Shown: piece by piece, positions 32,460 through 41,197 of the stretch
Layout of the letters: each line of letters begins with the position of its first letter
Numbering within the stretch: the stretch's first letter is position 1
Origin: Jejuia sp047345485
GTDB taxonomy: Bacteria; Bacteroidota; Bacteroidia; Flavobacteriales; Flavobacteriaceae
DNA length: 64,000 nucleotides
Direction: 5' to 3'
Assembly (NCBI RefSeq): GCF_047345485.1
Contig: NZ_JBLFEN010000009.1
Coordinates: 57,470 to 121,469 of the forward strand
Translations under genes and position numbers: made by a program
Notes under the pieces: model-generated
The model's input: only the letters and a program-made list of their open reading frames with translations
Databases searched by the model: none
What the model was told of the DNA's origin: nothing

Positions 32460-33230
32460 ATGAAAAGATTATTTTCTATCCTCGCCATTACAGGAATGAT
32501 GGTATTTGGAACTGCAAATGCAACTACTAGTGCAACGGTTAATGCTGCTGCAACAACTGTTGTAACTACACAAGAGCCAGATGCAGCGCCAGCTGAAGAA
32601 CTTGGTTTTCACCAAGGATTAAAAAAACGTTTTATTGAAGGTGGCCCAGGTTTCATGGGAATTGTATTATTATGTTTAATTCTTGGTTTGGCAATTGCTA
32701 TTGAGAGAATTATCTTTTTAAATTTATCTACAACAAATACTAAAAAATTAACTCAAAACGTAGAAGATGCACTAGCTTCTGGTGGTGTTGAAGCTGCTAA
32801 AGAGGTTTGTAGAAATACAAAAGGGCCTATAGCTTCTATTTTCTATCAAGGTTTAGATAGAACAGACGAAGGCGTTGAAGCTGCTGAAAAAGCTGTTGTA
32901 GCTTACGGTGGTGTTCAAATGGGACAGTTAGAAAAAAATGTGTCTTGGATTTCTTTATTTATTGCATTAGCACCAATGCTTGGTTTCATGGGTACTGTAA
33001 TAGGTATGATTCAAGCATTTGATAAGATTGAAGCTGCAGGTGATATGAACCCTTCGTTAGTAGCAGGTGGTATTAAAGTAGCACTTTTAACAACAGTATT
33101 TGGTCTTATTGTAGCAATTATTCTTCAAATTTTTTACAATTATATTATTGCTAAAATTGACAGCATTGTTAATGATATGGAAGATTCTTCTATCACATTA
33201 ATGGATATGCTTATCAAATACAAAAAGTAA
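32460..33230 (+). CDS. exbB: ExbB/TolQ/MotA-type proton channel protein
   Basis: 256 residues. After a signal-like N-terminus ending near GTANA comes a membrane helix (GIVLLCLILGLAIAIERI), a cytoplasmic loop, and two helices in the MotA_ExbB domain (SWISLFIALAPMLGFMGTVIGMI; ALLTTVFGLIVAIILQIF). With ExbD it uses the proton gradient to drive TonB-dependent uptake or Tol function. First gene of a four-gene operon with a small membrane protein and two ExbD genes. Confidence 0.93.
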   Translation: MKRLFSILAITGMMVFGTANATTSATVNAAATTVVTTQEPDAAPAEELGFHQGLKKRFIEGGPGFMGIVLLCLILGLAIAIERIIFLNLSTTNTKKLTQNVEDALASGGVEAAKEVCRNTKGPIASIFYQGLDRTDEGVEAAEKAVVAYGGVQMGQLEKNVSWISLFIALAPMLGFMGTVIGMIQAFDKIEAAGDMNPSLVAGGIKVALLTTVFGLIVAIILQIFYNYIIAKIDSIVNDMEDSSITLMDMLIKYKK

Positions 33231-33251
33231 TAATTTAAAATTGTAACTATT

Positions 33252-33686
33252 ATGAAAAAAATATTAACCATAGTATTAGCAATAGTAGGAATACTTTCAA
33301 TAGTATTTCTAGCTATGATAATATCGACAGGTGATGAGGCTGTAAAACTAGGAGAAGGCGATGGTTCTGTAAATGGTATCATGTTTATAGCATATCTTAT
33401 TCTAGGTCTAACCTTGTTGTTTGTAGTTGTATTTAGTTTGAAAAACATATTTACTAATCCAGATACGCTAAAGAGCACTTTAAGAGGTGTTGGTATCTTT
33501 GCTATTTTAGCTTTGATATGTTATTTTGGATTAGCACAAGGTGAAGAAACTGTATTGAAGGATGGCGATACATTGTCAGCATCAGGTTCAAAACTATTAG
33601 GTGCAGGATTGTATTTGTTTTACTTTCTGATACTAATTGCAGGTGGATCAATGTTATTTTACGGAATTAAAAAAATGATTAAATAA
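33252..33686 (+). CDS. Small membrane protein of the ExbB-ExbD operon
   Basis: 144 residues with about four hydrophobic segments (ILTIVLAIVGILSIVFLAM; IMFIAYLILGLTLLFVVVF; VGIFAILALICYFGLA; YLFYFLILIAGGSMLFYG). It is conserved between exbB and exbD in Flavobacteriia as I recall, but no function is known. Its stop is 1 bp before the first exbD gene, so it is surely co-expressed and probably part of the same membrane complex. Confidence 0.75.
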   Translation: MKKILTIVLAIVGILSIVFLAMIISTGDEAVKLGEGDGSVNGIMFIAYLILGLTLLFVVVFSLKNIFTNPDTLKSTLRGVGIFAILALICYFGLAQGEETVLKDGDTLSASGSKLLGAGLYLFYFLILIAGGSMLFYGIKKMIK

Positions 33687-33687
33687 T

Positions 33688-34296
33688 ATGGCAAAACGCG
33701 CAGCACCTGAAGTTAATGCAGGCTCTATGGCCGACATTGCCTTCTTATTATTGATATTTTTCTTGGTAACAACCACTATAGAGAAAGATTCGGGTATTAA
33801 CCGAAAACTTCCTCCAATGGAAGACAATACAGAACCACCAGTAATTAAGCAGAAAAATATCTTTACAGTTTTAGTAAACAAGAAAGATGATTTGCTTGTT
33901 GAAGATGAGCCAATGGCTATTAAAGATCTGCGTCAGGCAGCAATTGAATTTTTAGATAATAATGGAGATGGTTCTTGTAAATTTTGCCAAGGTAAAAAAG
34001 ATGAAAAATCTTCAGATAATCCTGATAAAGCAATTATATCTTTAAAAAACGATAGAGAAACATCTTATGCAGCTTATATATCTGTTCAGAATGAATTAGT
34101 TGCTGCTTATAATGTTTTAAGAAATAGACGTGCTTTAGAATTAGGTGCATCTAAAGGATTCCCAAAAATGAATTTTACGGAAATGCAAGCGTTGCATAAA
34201 GATGTAAGATGGAATGGAAATAAGAAAAAATTAAAAGCTCTTATAGACCAGATAAAACTTGAGATTCCTCAGAAGCTTTCAGAAGTAGTTGAATAA
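33688..34296 (+). CDS. exbD: ExbD/TolR family protein (first copy)
   Basis: 202 residues. A short cytoplasmic start, one membrane helix (MADIAFLLLIFFLVTTTIEKD) with the conserved channel aspartate D12, and a periplasmic domain with an insertion containing CKFC. It is longer than classic ExbD (about 140). Works with ExbB as the proton-driven motor. Confidence 0.92.
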   Translation: MAKRAAPEVNAGSMADIAFLLLIFFLVTTTIEKDSGINRKLPPMEDNTEPPVIKQKNIFTVLVNKKDDLLVEDEPMAIKDLRQAAIEFLDNNGDGSCKFCQGKKDEKSSDNPDKAIISLKNDRETSYAAYISVQNELVAAYNVLRNRRALELGASKGFPKMNFTEMQALHKDVRWNGNKKKLKALIDQIKLEIPQKLSEVVE

Positions 34297-34311
34297 ATAA
34301 AACTTAATAAT

Positions 34312-34791
34312 ATGTCTAAGTTTAAAAAGAAAAAAGGTGGAGGTTTAGCGCCTATTAATACAGCATCCCTACCAGATATTGTTTTTATGTTATTATTCTT
34401 TTTTATGGTTGCAACTGTAATGAGAGAGGATACCCTTAAAATAAAAAATGCACTACCAGTAGCAGACCAAATAGAGAAGCTTGATAAGAAAAATCCTGTA
34501 AGTTATATATACATGGGTAAACCAAGTGAAAATTATTTAAAGTATGGTACAGAAGCTAGAATACAATTAAATGATGATTTTGCATCTGTAAGCGATGTTG
34601 CTGCTTTTATCGCAGCAGAGCGAGCTGCTTTAAGGGAAGAGTTAATTCCTTTTCTAACTGTATCGCTTAAAGTTGATAGAAAAGCAAATATGGGTATAGT
34701 AGGTGATGTAAAACAAGAGCTTAGAAAAGTAAATGCTCTAAAAATTAATTATACTACGGGTACAGGAGATGTATCAACAAACATGGAATAA
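34312..34791 (+). CDS. exbD: ExbD/TolR family protein (second copy)
   Basis: 159 residues. It starts MSKFKKKKGGG, then the membrane helix with aspartate in SLPDIVFMLLFFFMVATVM, then a periplasmic domain. Bacteroidota commonly encode two ExbD types beside one ExbB; the two may form heteromers. Last gene of the operon, closed by a strong terminator. Confidence 0.92.
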   Translation: MSKFKKKKGGGLAPINTASLPDIVFMLLFFFMVATVMREDTLKIKNALPVADQIEKLDKKNPVSYIYMGKPSENYLKYGTEARIQLNDDFASVSDVAAFIAAERAALREELIPFLTVSLKVDRKANMGIVGDVKQELRKVNALKINYTTGTGDVSTNME

Positions 34792-34812
34792 TAATCAATA
34801 ATATCTTAATAT

Positions 34813-34851
34813 AAAAAAGAGTCGAGAATATTATATTCTCGACTCTTTTTT
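34813..34851 (+). terminator. Terminator of the exbB-exbD operon
   Basis: Near-perfect stem AAAAAGAGTCGAGAATAT / ATATTCTCGACTCTTTTT with a T run. Confidence 0.85.
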
Positions 34852-34936
34852 ATACATGATTTTGGAAGTATTAGTTAATAGAGAGAATATTTTATTAACT
34901 TTATAAAAAACAATTTTTCAGTATATTTATATATAA

Positions 34937-35377
34937 ATGATATTACATACATCTAAGAATTTAACCTTCTTTAATCCTCAGTTTTCTAATAGTTTTAATG
35001 CTACTTTTTTTGATATGGGCATATCGGCTGGATTCCCGTCCCCTGCTGATGATTTTAAAGGACAACGCTTGTCTTTAGATAATGAGCTTATAAAAAATAA
35101 AGAAGCCACTTTTTTTGCTCGAGTAAGCGGTCAATCCATGATTGGAGCAGGACTTGACGATAATGATTTGTTGGTTATAGATAGAAGCTTAGAGCCTTCA
35201 CATAATAAAATAGCAGTATGTTTTCTTGATGGAGAATTCACCGTAAAACGCTTAAAAGTTAAAGGTGATAGTGTTTGGTTGCAACCAGAGAATGCTAATT
35301 ATAACCCAATAATGATTACAGAAGAAAATAATTTTATTATTTGGGGTATAGTAACAAACGTCATTAAAAAAGTATAA
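34937..35377 (+). CDS. umuD: UmuD-like S24 family autoprotease
   Basis: 146 residues. A cleavage site of the UmuD type (ISAG-FPSPA, A31-G32), the nucleophilic S67 in SGQSMIG and the general-base K104 in FTVKRLK are all present, so the Ser-Lys protease is intact. UmuD, after RecA-stimulated self-cleavage, joins UmuC as DNA polymerase V. No umuC follows: a terminator and the opposing sucB come next. It could serve a distant UmuC/DinB protein, or regulate alone. I see no clear LexA box. Confidence 0.88.
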   Translation: MILHTSKNLTFFNPQFSNSFNATFFDMGISAGFPSPADDFKGQRLSLDNELIKNKEATFFARVSGQSMIGAGLDDNDLLVIDRSLEPSHNKIAVCFLDGEFTVKRLKVKGDSVWLQPENANYNPIMITEENNFIIWGIVTNVIKKV

Positions 35378-35381
35378 AATG

Positions 35382-35416
35382 AAAAAAAACGCGGAGTTAT
35401 AACTCTGCGTTTTTTT
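35382..35416. terminator. Bidirectional terminator between umuD and sucB
   Basis: Stem AAAACGCGGAGTTA / TAACTCTGCGTTTT with A and T runs on both sides; ends both convergent transcripts. Confidence 0.85.
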
Positions 35417-35433
35417 CATTTTATGTTTTTGTA

Positions 35434-36648
35434 CTAAAGTTCTAAAGCCTTTTTAATCTCGTTATCCATTAATAATTCAATCGGGTTTTCTAGAGCTTCT
35501 TTAACAGCTACTAAAAAGCCTACACTTTCTTTTCCGTCAATAATTCTATGGTCATAAGATAAGGCAACATACATAATTGGTCTAATTTCTACCTTACCAT
35601 CAATAGCAACAGGGCGCTCAACGATGTTATGCATTCCTAGAATTGCACTTTGTGGAGGATTTATAATTGGTGTAGATAGCATGCTGCCAAAAACACCACC
35701 GTTAGTTATTGTAAAGGTACCACCAGTCATTTCATCAACAGTAATTTCACCTTCTCTTGCTCTTATTGCTAAACGTTTAACTTCAGACTCTACGCCTCTA
35801 AAGCTCAAGTTCTCAGCATTTCTGATTACTGGGACCATTAATCCTTTGGGGCCAGAAACAGCAATACTAATATCACAGAAATCATAAGAAAGCATTTCTT
35901 TGCCATCAATCATAGAATTTACTGCAGGATACATTTTAAGAGCCTTTACAACAGCTAAAGTAAAGAAACTCATAAAACCTAGGCTTATACCATGTTTACT
36001 TTTAAATGTTTCTTTATACTCTTTTCTTAATTCAAATATTGGAGACATGTCAACTTCATTAAATGTAGTTAACATTGCCGTAGTATTTTTAACTTCAACT
36101 AAGCGTTCGGCAACTTTACGACGTAACATAGACATCTTACTTCTTGAAGTACCACGAGCACCACCCGTTGGTGTACCCATAGATGGAACAGCTTGTACAG
36201 CGTCTTCTTTAGTTACCCTACCGTCTTTTCCAGTGCCTTTAATAGATGAGGCATCCATACCTTTTTCAGACAAAATCTTTTTAGCAGCAGGACTAGCAGT
36301 TCCCGTAGCATAAGTTTTTGTATCAGAAGCTTTGGGTGCAGGCGTAGATTCTTGTTTAGAAGTATCTTCTTTCTTGTCTTCTTTAGTAGAAGTATCACCT
36401 TCAGGCTTTGTAGCACTAGTATCAATATGGCACACAACCGCACCAACGTCTACAGCGTCACCTTCTTCTGCTTTTAATGTAATAGTACCACTTTCTTCAG
36501 CAGGAAGTTCTAGCGTAGCTTTATCACTATCTACTTCTGCAATAGCTTGATCTTTTTCAACATAATCTCCATCTTCAACTAACCAAGCTGCTATCTCTAC
36601 TTCTGTAATAGATTCTCCAGGAGACGGTACTTTCATTTCTAAAATCAT
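35434..36648 (-). CDS. sucB: Dihydrolipoyl succinyltransferase (E2 of 2-oxoglutarate dehydrogenase)
   Basis: 404 residues in the usual order: lipoyl domain (lipoyl lysine K43 in DSDKATLE), a flexible Lys/Glu/Ser/Thr-rich linker (about 80-115), a peripheral-subunit-binding domain (SPAAKKILSEKGMD), and a catalytic domain with H367 and D371 in YDHRIIDGKES. It transfers the succinyl group to CoA in the citric acid cycle. It follows sucA by 34 bp in one operon; lpd is elsewhere. Confidence 0.97.
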   Translation of the reverse strand: MILEMKVPSPGESITEVEIAAWLVEDGDYVEKDQAIAEVDSDKATLELPAEESGTITLKAEEGDAVDVGAVVCHIDTSATKPEGDTSTKEDKKEDTSKQESTPAPKASDTKTYATGTASPAAKKILSEKGMDASSIKGTGKDGRVTKEDAVQAVPSMGTPTGGARGTSRSKMSMLRRKVAERLVEVKNTTAMLTTFNEVDMSPIFELRKEYKETFKSKHGISLGFMSFFTLAVVKALKMYPAVNSMIDGKEMLSYDFCDISIAVSGPKGLMVPVIRNAENLSFRGVESEVKRLAIRAREGEITVDEMTGGTFTITNGGVFGSMLSTPIINPPQSAILGMHNIVERPVAIDGKVEIRPIMYVALSYDHRIIDGKESVGFLVAVKEALENPIELLMDNEIKKALEL

Positions 36649-36682
36649 GTGTATATAATTTTAATTGTATTGTAATTTTATT

Positions 36683-39424
36683 TTATTTAATATCAAAAAC
36701 TTTATTAATAACGCGTTGCTGCCTTCTTTTGTCTCTAGTACTAGACCCAGGTGCAGGCACTGATGCAAATGCTCTAGAGTTTACTTCTAGCTTCACTAAA
36801 TTCATACGCTGCAACATATAACTCCATGCACCCATATTTTCAGGTTCTTCCTGAGCCCAAACATATTTTTTAACATTAGGATAACGATTGATAACATTTT
36901 GAATTTTTTCTAAATGAAGCGGAAATAATTGCTCAATTCTTACTAATGCAACATTATTTGTATCCAGTTCTTCTCGTTTGGCTAACAAATCATAATAGAA
37001 TTTACCAGTACAAAATACTAGTTTCTCTACATTTTTAGGCGCTATAGTATCGTCAATAACCTCTTTAAAACTACCAGATGCTAATTCACTTATAGGTGAT
37101 ATAGCTTTAGGATGCCTTAATAAACTTTTAGGGGTGAAAACAATCAACGGTTTTCTGTAATCGCGTTTCATTTGTCTACGTAATAAATGAAACATATTTC
37201 CTGGTGTAGTACAATCGGCTACAATCATATTATCATTACCGCACAATTGAAGGTAACGCTCCATTCTTGCTGATGAATGCTCAGAACCTTGTCCTTCGTA
37301 ACCGTGTGGTAATAATACTACTATACCATTTTGTGCTTTCCATTTATCTTCAGCTGCCGACAGGTATTGATCAAAAATAATTTGAGCACCATTACTAAAA
37401 TCTCCAAACTGCGCCTCCCATATGGTTAATGTATTTGGATTAGCCATGGCATAACCATAATCGAAACCAAGAACACCATACTCTGATAAAAATGAATTAT
37501 AAATATCCATTTTACCTTTATTGCTAGGGTTTGTATTTAAAAGGTTAACTCGTTCTTCAGAAATAATATCTCTTAAAATAGCATGTCGGTGACTAAAAGT
37601 ACCACGCTCTACATCTTGCCCAGAAATACGCACATTATAACCTTCTTCAAGTAAACTTCCATAAGCTAAGGTTTCGGCCATTCCCCAATCTAAATTGTCA
37701 GTTTCAAAAACCATTTTAGCTCTACCTTGTAATATACGTTCTGCTTTACGTAAAAACTTTTGCCCTTCAGGCACTGTAGATACAACTTTAGAAATTTGTT
37801 TTAAATGATCTTCCGGATATTTAGTATCAGCATCTTCTAACATTGCATCAACACCTTTTCGGGTAAAACCTTGCCAGCGTTCTTGCATAAATTCACGGAC
37901 TTTAGAAGAATCAGCTTCTTTTGCCTTTTCATATTCACTTTCCAAAGTACTTTTAAATTCGGCAACTATATCCGCAGAGTATGATTTATCAATTGTATTT
38001 TCTGCAATTAATTTATCAGAATATATTTTATAAGGGTTAGGATGCTTAGATATGTTTTTATATAAATTAGGTTGAGTAAAACGCGGCTCATCACCTTCAT
38101 TATGACCATATTTACGGTAGCCTAACAAATCTATATATACATCTTTTTTGTAGCGCATTCTGTAGTCCAGCGCCATTTCTACAGCATGCACAACAGCTTC
38201 TGCATCATCTGCATTTACATGCATTACAGGAGATAAAGTAACTTTAGCTACATCTGTACAGTAGGTACTTGAGCGACCGTCTAAGTAATTTGTAGTAAAC
38301 CCTATTTGATTATTAACAACAATATGTATAGTACCGCCTGTTTTATAACCGCTTAATTGGCTCATTTGTGCAACTTCATAAGCAATGCCTTGGCCAGCTA
38401 TTGCGGCATCTCCATGAACTAGTATTGGTAATATTTTAGAATCATCACCATCATAATCATCATCAATTTTTGCTCTAGTTATACCTTCTGCAACAGGGCC
38501 AACAGTCTCTAAGTGAGACGGGTTTGGTACTAAATTCATTTTTATAGACTTCCCATTTTGATATGTTTTATCTAGAGTAAGCCCTAAATGATATTTAACA
38601 TCTCCATCTATGTTCTGGTCTTCAAAGTCTTTGCCTTCAAATTCACTAAAAAGTTCATGTAAAGGTTTTCTAAAAATATTAACCAATGTGCTAAGGCGTC
38701 CGCGGTGTGCCATACCTAGTACACATTCTTTAACACCATATTTTTCTACGGCGTTGTATAATGTATTACTTATGGCAGGAATTAATGATTCACCACCTTC
38801 TAAAGAAAATCGTTTTTGTCCAACGTATTTTGTTTGTAAAAAGTTTTCAAAAGTTACTGCTTGGTTTAATTTAGAAAGAATATATTTTTTTGTTTCAGGT
38901 GAATAATTTGGATGATTATCATTCACATTCAATTTATCTTGCCACCACTTAATAACATTTGGGTTACGTAAGTACATGTATTCTACTCCAATAGAATCAC
39001 AATAAATACTTTCAAGATGTTTAATTATAACACGAAGACTTTGCGCACCTATACCTAAAACTTCACCTGCATTAAAAACAGTATCTAAATCGTTTTGAGA
39101 AAGACCAAAATTTTCAATTGATAAACTTGGGTCGTAAGTTCTTCTATCTCTAACAGGGTTTGTTTTGGTAAAGAGATGCCCACGACTTCTGTAACCATCT
39201 ATCAATCGTGCTACCTGAAATTCTTTTTGAATGTGTTCAGGTATCTGAGTACTAACACCATCTACAATTTCGCCATCAAGCCCATAATTTTCAGTACCAA
39301 AATCATACCCTTGAAAAAAGGCCCTCCAACTAGGTTCTACACTATCGGGGTTTTGCAAATATTGCTCGTACAAATCTGCAAAATATGCTGTATGAGCAGC
39401 ATTTAAAAAGGAAAATTTATCCAT
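36683..39424 (-). CDS. sucA: 2-oxoglutarate dehydrogenase E1 component
   Basis: 913 residues. Thiamine-diphosphate enzyme that decarboxylates 2-oxoglutarate and passes the succinyl unit to SucB. It has the N-terminal E2-binding segment (SFLNAAHTAYFADLYEQY), the diphosphate-binding region (HGDAAIAGQGIAYEVAQ...VVNNQIGFTT), and the transketolase-type C-terminal part with EGQGSEHSSARMERYLQL. Full length. First gene of the sucA-sucB operon; a possible -7 element is at 39462-39469. Confidence 0.97.
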   Translation of the reverse strand: MDKFSFLNAAHTAYFADLYEQYLQNPDSVEPSWRAFFQGYDFGTENYGLDGEIVDGVSTQIPEHIQKEFQVARLIDGYRSRGHLFTKTNPVRDRRTYDPSLSIENFGLSQNDLDTVFNAGEVLGIGAQSLRVIIKHLESIYCDSIGVEYMYLRNPNVIKWWQDKLNVNDNHPNYSPETKKYILSKLNQAVTFENFLQTKYVGQKRFSLEGGESLIPAISNTLYNAVEKYGVKECVLGMAHRGRLSTLVNIFRKPLHELFSEFEGKDFEDQNIDGDVKYHLGLTLDKTYQNGKSIKMNLVPNPSHLETVGPVAEGITRAKIDDDYDGDDSKILPILVHGDAAIAGQGIAYEVAQMSQLSGYKTGGTIHIVVNNQIGFTTNYLDGRSSTYCTDVAKVTLSPVMHVNADDAEAVVHAVEMALDYRMRYKKDVYIDLLGYRKYGHNEGDEPRFTQPNLYKNISKHPNPYKIYSDKLIAENTIDKSYSADIVAEFKSTLESEYEKAKEADSSKVREFMQERWQGFTRKGVDAMLEDADTKYPEDHLKQISKVVSTVPEGQKFLRKAERILQGRAKMVFETDNLDWGMAETLAYGSLLEEGYNVRISGQDVERGTFSHRHAILRDIISEERVNLLNTNPSNKGKMDIYNSFLSEYGVLGFDYGYAMANPNTLTIWEAQFGDFSNGAQIIFDQYLSAAEDKWKAQNGIVVLLPHGYEGQGSEHSSARMERYLQLCGNDNMIVADCTTPGNMFHLLRRQMKRDYRKPLIVFTPKSLLRHPKAISPISELASGSFKEVIDDTIAPKNVEKLVFCTGKFYYDLLAKREELDTNNVALVRIEQLFPLHLEKIQNVINRYPNVKKYVWAQEEPENMGAWSYMLQRMNLVKLEVNSRAFASVPAPGSSTRDKRRQQRVINKVFDIK

Positions 39425-39461
39425 TGTTTTTTTGAGCTATCACTTTTTGAAAAACATTCTT

Positions 39462-39469
39462 CAAAAATA
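39462..39469 (-). promoter_or_regulatory. Possible -7 element for sucA-sucB
   Basis: Minus strand TATTTTTG fits TAnnTTTG, 38 bp before the sucA start. Confidence 0.4.
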
Positions 39470-39599
39470 CAACTTTTACTAAAATTAGATACTCGTTTGA
39501 AGATATTTGTAAATGTTTGTTGAACTTTTAACGAAACTTATGGAATTGACGTTAAAATTTTAACAATAAATGGAAACAATAGTTTAAATTAAGAAAAAC

Positions 39600-39632
39600 A
39601 AAAAACACCCTCAAAAAAATGAAGGTGTTTGT
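39600..39632 (-). terminator. Terminator of the TonB receptor-SGNH operon
   Basis: Stem AAACACCTTC / GAGGGTGTTT (minus strand, one mismatch) followed by a T-rich run, 20 bp after the SGNH stop. Confidence 0.7.
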
Positions 39633-39651
39633 ATATTAGAGGATAACTTTA

Positions 39652-41187
39652 TTATTGCAGGGTAGCCGAATAATTTGTTTGAAAATCTACAGCCTTAGCA
39701 ACATTTCCTGATGCTACAAAATTTGAACCAAAATTCTCATCAATAGCTTCTAAGAACTTATTAGCCATAAAAGCATATCCTCGTGCATTTAAGTGTATAC
39801 CGTCTAAACTTACAGCACCGCCTGTAACTAAATCTGCTGTAAGATTAAAGCTATCAAAATTAATTCCATTACTAGCTATTTCGCTTAGCGTTGTATTTAA
39901 ATCAACTAAAGCTATATTTTCGTTAGCATTTACTACCGCAGCCATTGTTGCATTATAGGCATCAGTAGCTGTTCTAATAGCTGTCAATTCATCTGTATCT
40001 AAAACATCTTTATCATCAATACCATTAACAGCAGCAATTACCAATCCTGCTTGTTGTGGTGTTGGTGTGCCTCCTTGTTGTAGTAAACCAAGTACTTGTA
40101 GTACTTCAGGCGTTAATGCCACTGTGCCGTATCCTTGTTGTGCTAAAGCGGCTTGATCTATGGTTAAAACTAGTAATTCATCTTCAGTCATTTGTCTAAA
40201 CCCTAATGGGTTTGTTGCGCTTACGGGTGTATCAATTATCCATCTATTTGGGCCTTCGTTAAACGTAATAGCATATTGAGTAGCTAGAGCTTGTGCCTGT
40301 GCTGGAGGTACTCCTTGTAATATAGCACCTTGAAGAAATATACCACTTACAGCTTGAAAAACACCTGTTAGCTGTCCTGCGGTAGCAGCATCTAAAACTA
40401 ATGCGTTGTTAGGTACTGTTGTAAAAAATGGTAAGTCTGTAACGTAAGGTACATTGGAAACAACACCTTTAGCGCCGTTTGATGTTAATGTATTTACTAA
40501 AGCATTAAATGAAGCATCAAAAGTAGATGAGTCTGTTATAGGGTTTGAGCCATCTCCACCAGTTGTAGCAAAGCCTAATACATCATTTCCTCCAATTTCA
40601 GAAAGTGTAAAAAATGTTGGATTTTGCGCAATGGCGTCACCTAGTATTGTTGCTGATGGGCTTGAAGCCATACGAACATAGTATGGGTTAGCTAAACCAA
40701 GCGATAAATTGGCAGGATTACCATAACCATCAAACAATAAATGAAAGCTTTTAGCTCCTGGCACGCCCATGTTTTTAAATGTGCCTCCTAGGCTTGCAGC
40801 TCCTTCGGTTGTGGGGGTTGCAGGCAGTCTTGCAGGACCTGCGCCATTAAAAAATAATCTTGGTAAAAAATTGTCGTTTGGCATGCCGCCTATGAGTAAA
40901 CCTCCAATATTATCATTCATTAAAGGTTGAGAAAACTCACCAGCTCCTAATTTTATAAATTGCTGAGATAAGATGTTTGGAAACGAATTTTCTTGACTTG
41001 CTCTAAATAAAGCACCATCTGTAAATCCTGCTGTAAATGATGCACCTACAGCTACATAGTTTGAAAAATCTGCAGTACCTGAAGAGAGTTCTGGAAGCAT
41101 AACTTCTTCTGGAATTGGGCTTTCGTTTTCTTCACAGGATAAAACACCAACAAGAAGGGTAAACAGCCATATATATTTAAATTTCAT
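39652..41187 (-). CDS. SGNH/GDSL-like hydrolase lipoprotein
   Basis: 511 residues. The signal ends in a lipobox (LLVGVLSCEEN), so it is a surface or periplasmic lipoprotein. The catalytic region is VAVGASFTAGFTDG (block I serine in a GDSL-like context), then SEIGGNDVLGFA (block III GGND) and DGIHLNARGYAFMA (block V, DGxH). A long insertion with QGVPPAQAQALATQY lies between. Acyl ester hydrolysis is the family role; the substrate is unknown. It is 10 bp after a TonB-dependent receptor gene, so the two probably take up and process one substrate. Confidence 0.85.
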   Translation of the reverse strand: MKFKYIWLFTLLVGVLSCEENESPIPEEVMLPELSSGTADFSNYVAVGASFTAGFTDGALFRASQENSFPNILSQQFIKLGAGEFSQPLMNDNIGGLLIGGMPNDNFLPRLFFNGAGPARLPATPTTEGAASLGGTFKNMGVPGAKSFHLLFDGYGNPANLSLGLANPYYVRMASSPSATILGDAIAQNPTFFTLSEIGGNDVLGFATTGGDGSNPITDSSTFDASFNALVNTLTSNGAKGVVSNVPYVTDLPFFTTVPNNALVLDAATAGQLTGVFQAVSGIFLQGAILQGVPPAQAQALATQYAITFNEGPNRWIIDTPVSATNPLGFRQMTEDELLVLTIDQAALAQQGYGTVALTPEVLQVLGLLQQGGTPTPQQAGLVIAAVNGIDDKDVLDTDELTAIRTATDAYNATMAAVVNANENIALVDLNTTLSEIASNGINFDSFNLTADLVTGGAVSLDGIHLNARGYAFMANKFLEAIDENFGSNFVASGNVAKAVDFQTNYSATLQ

Positions 41188-41197
41188 AATTTTTATT

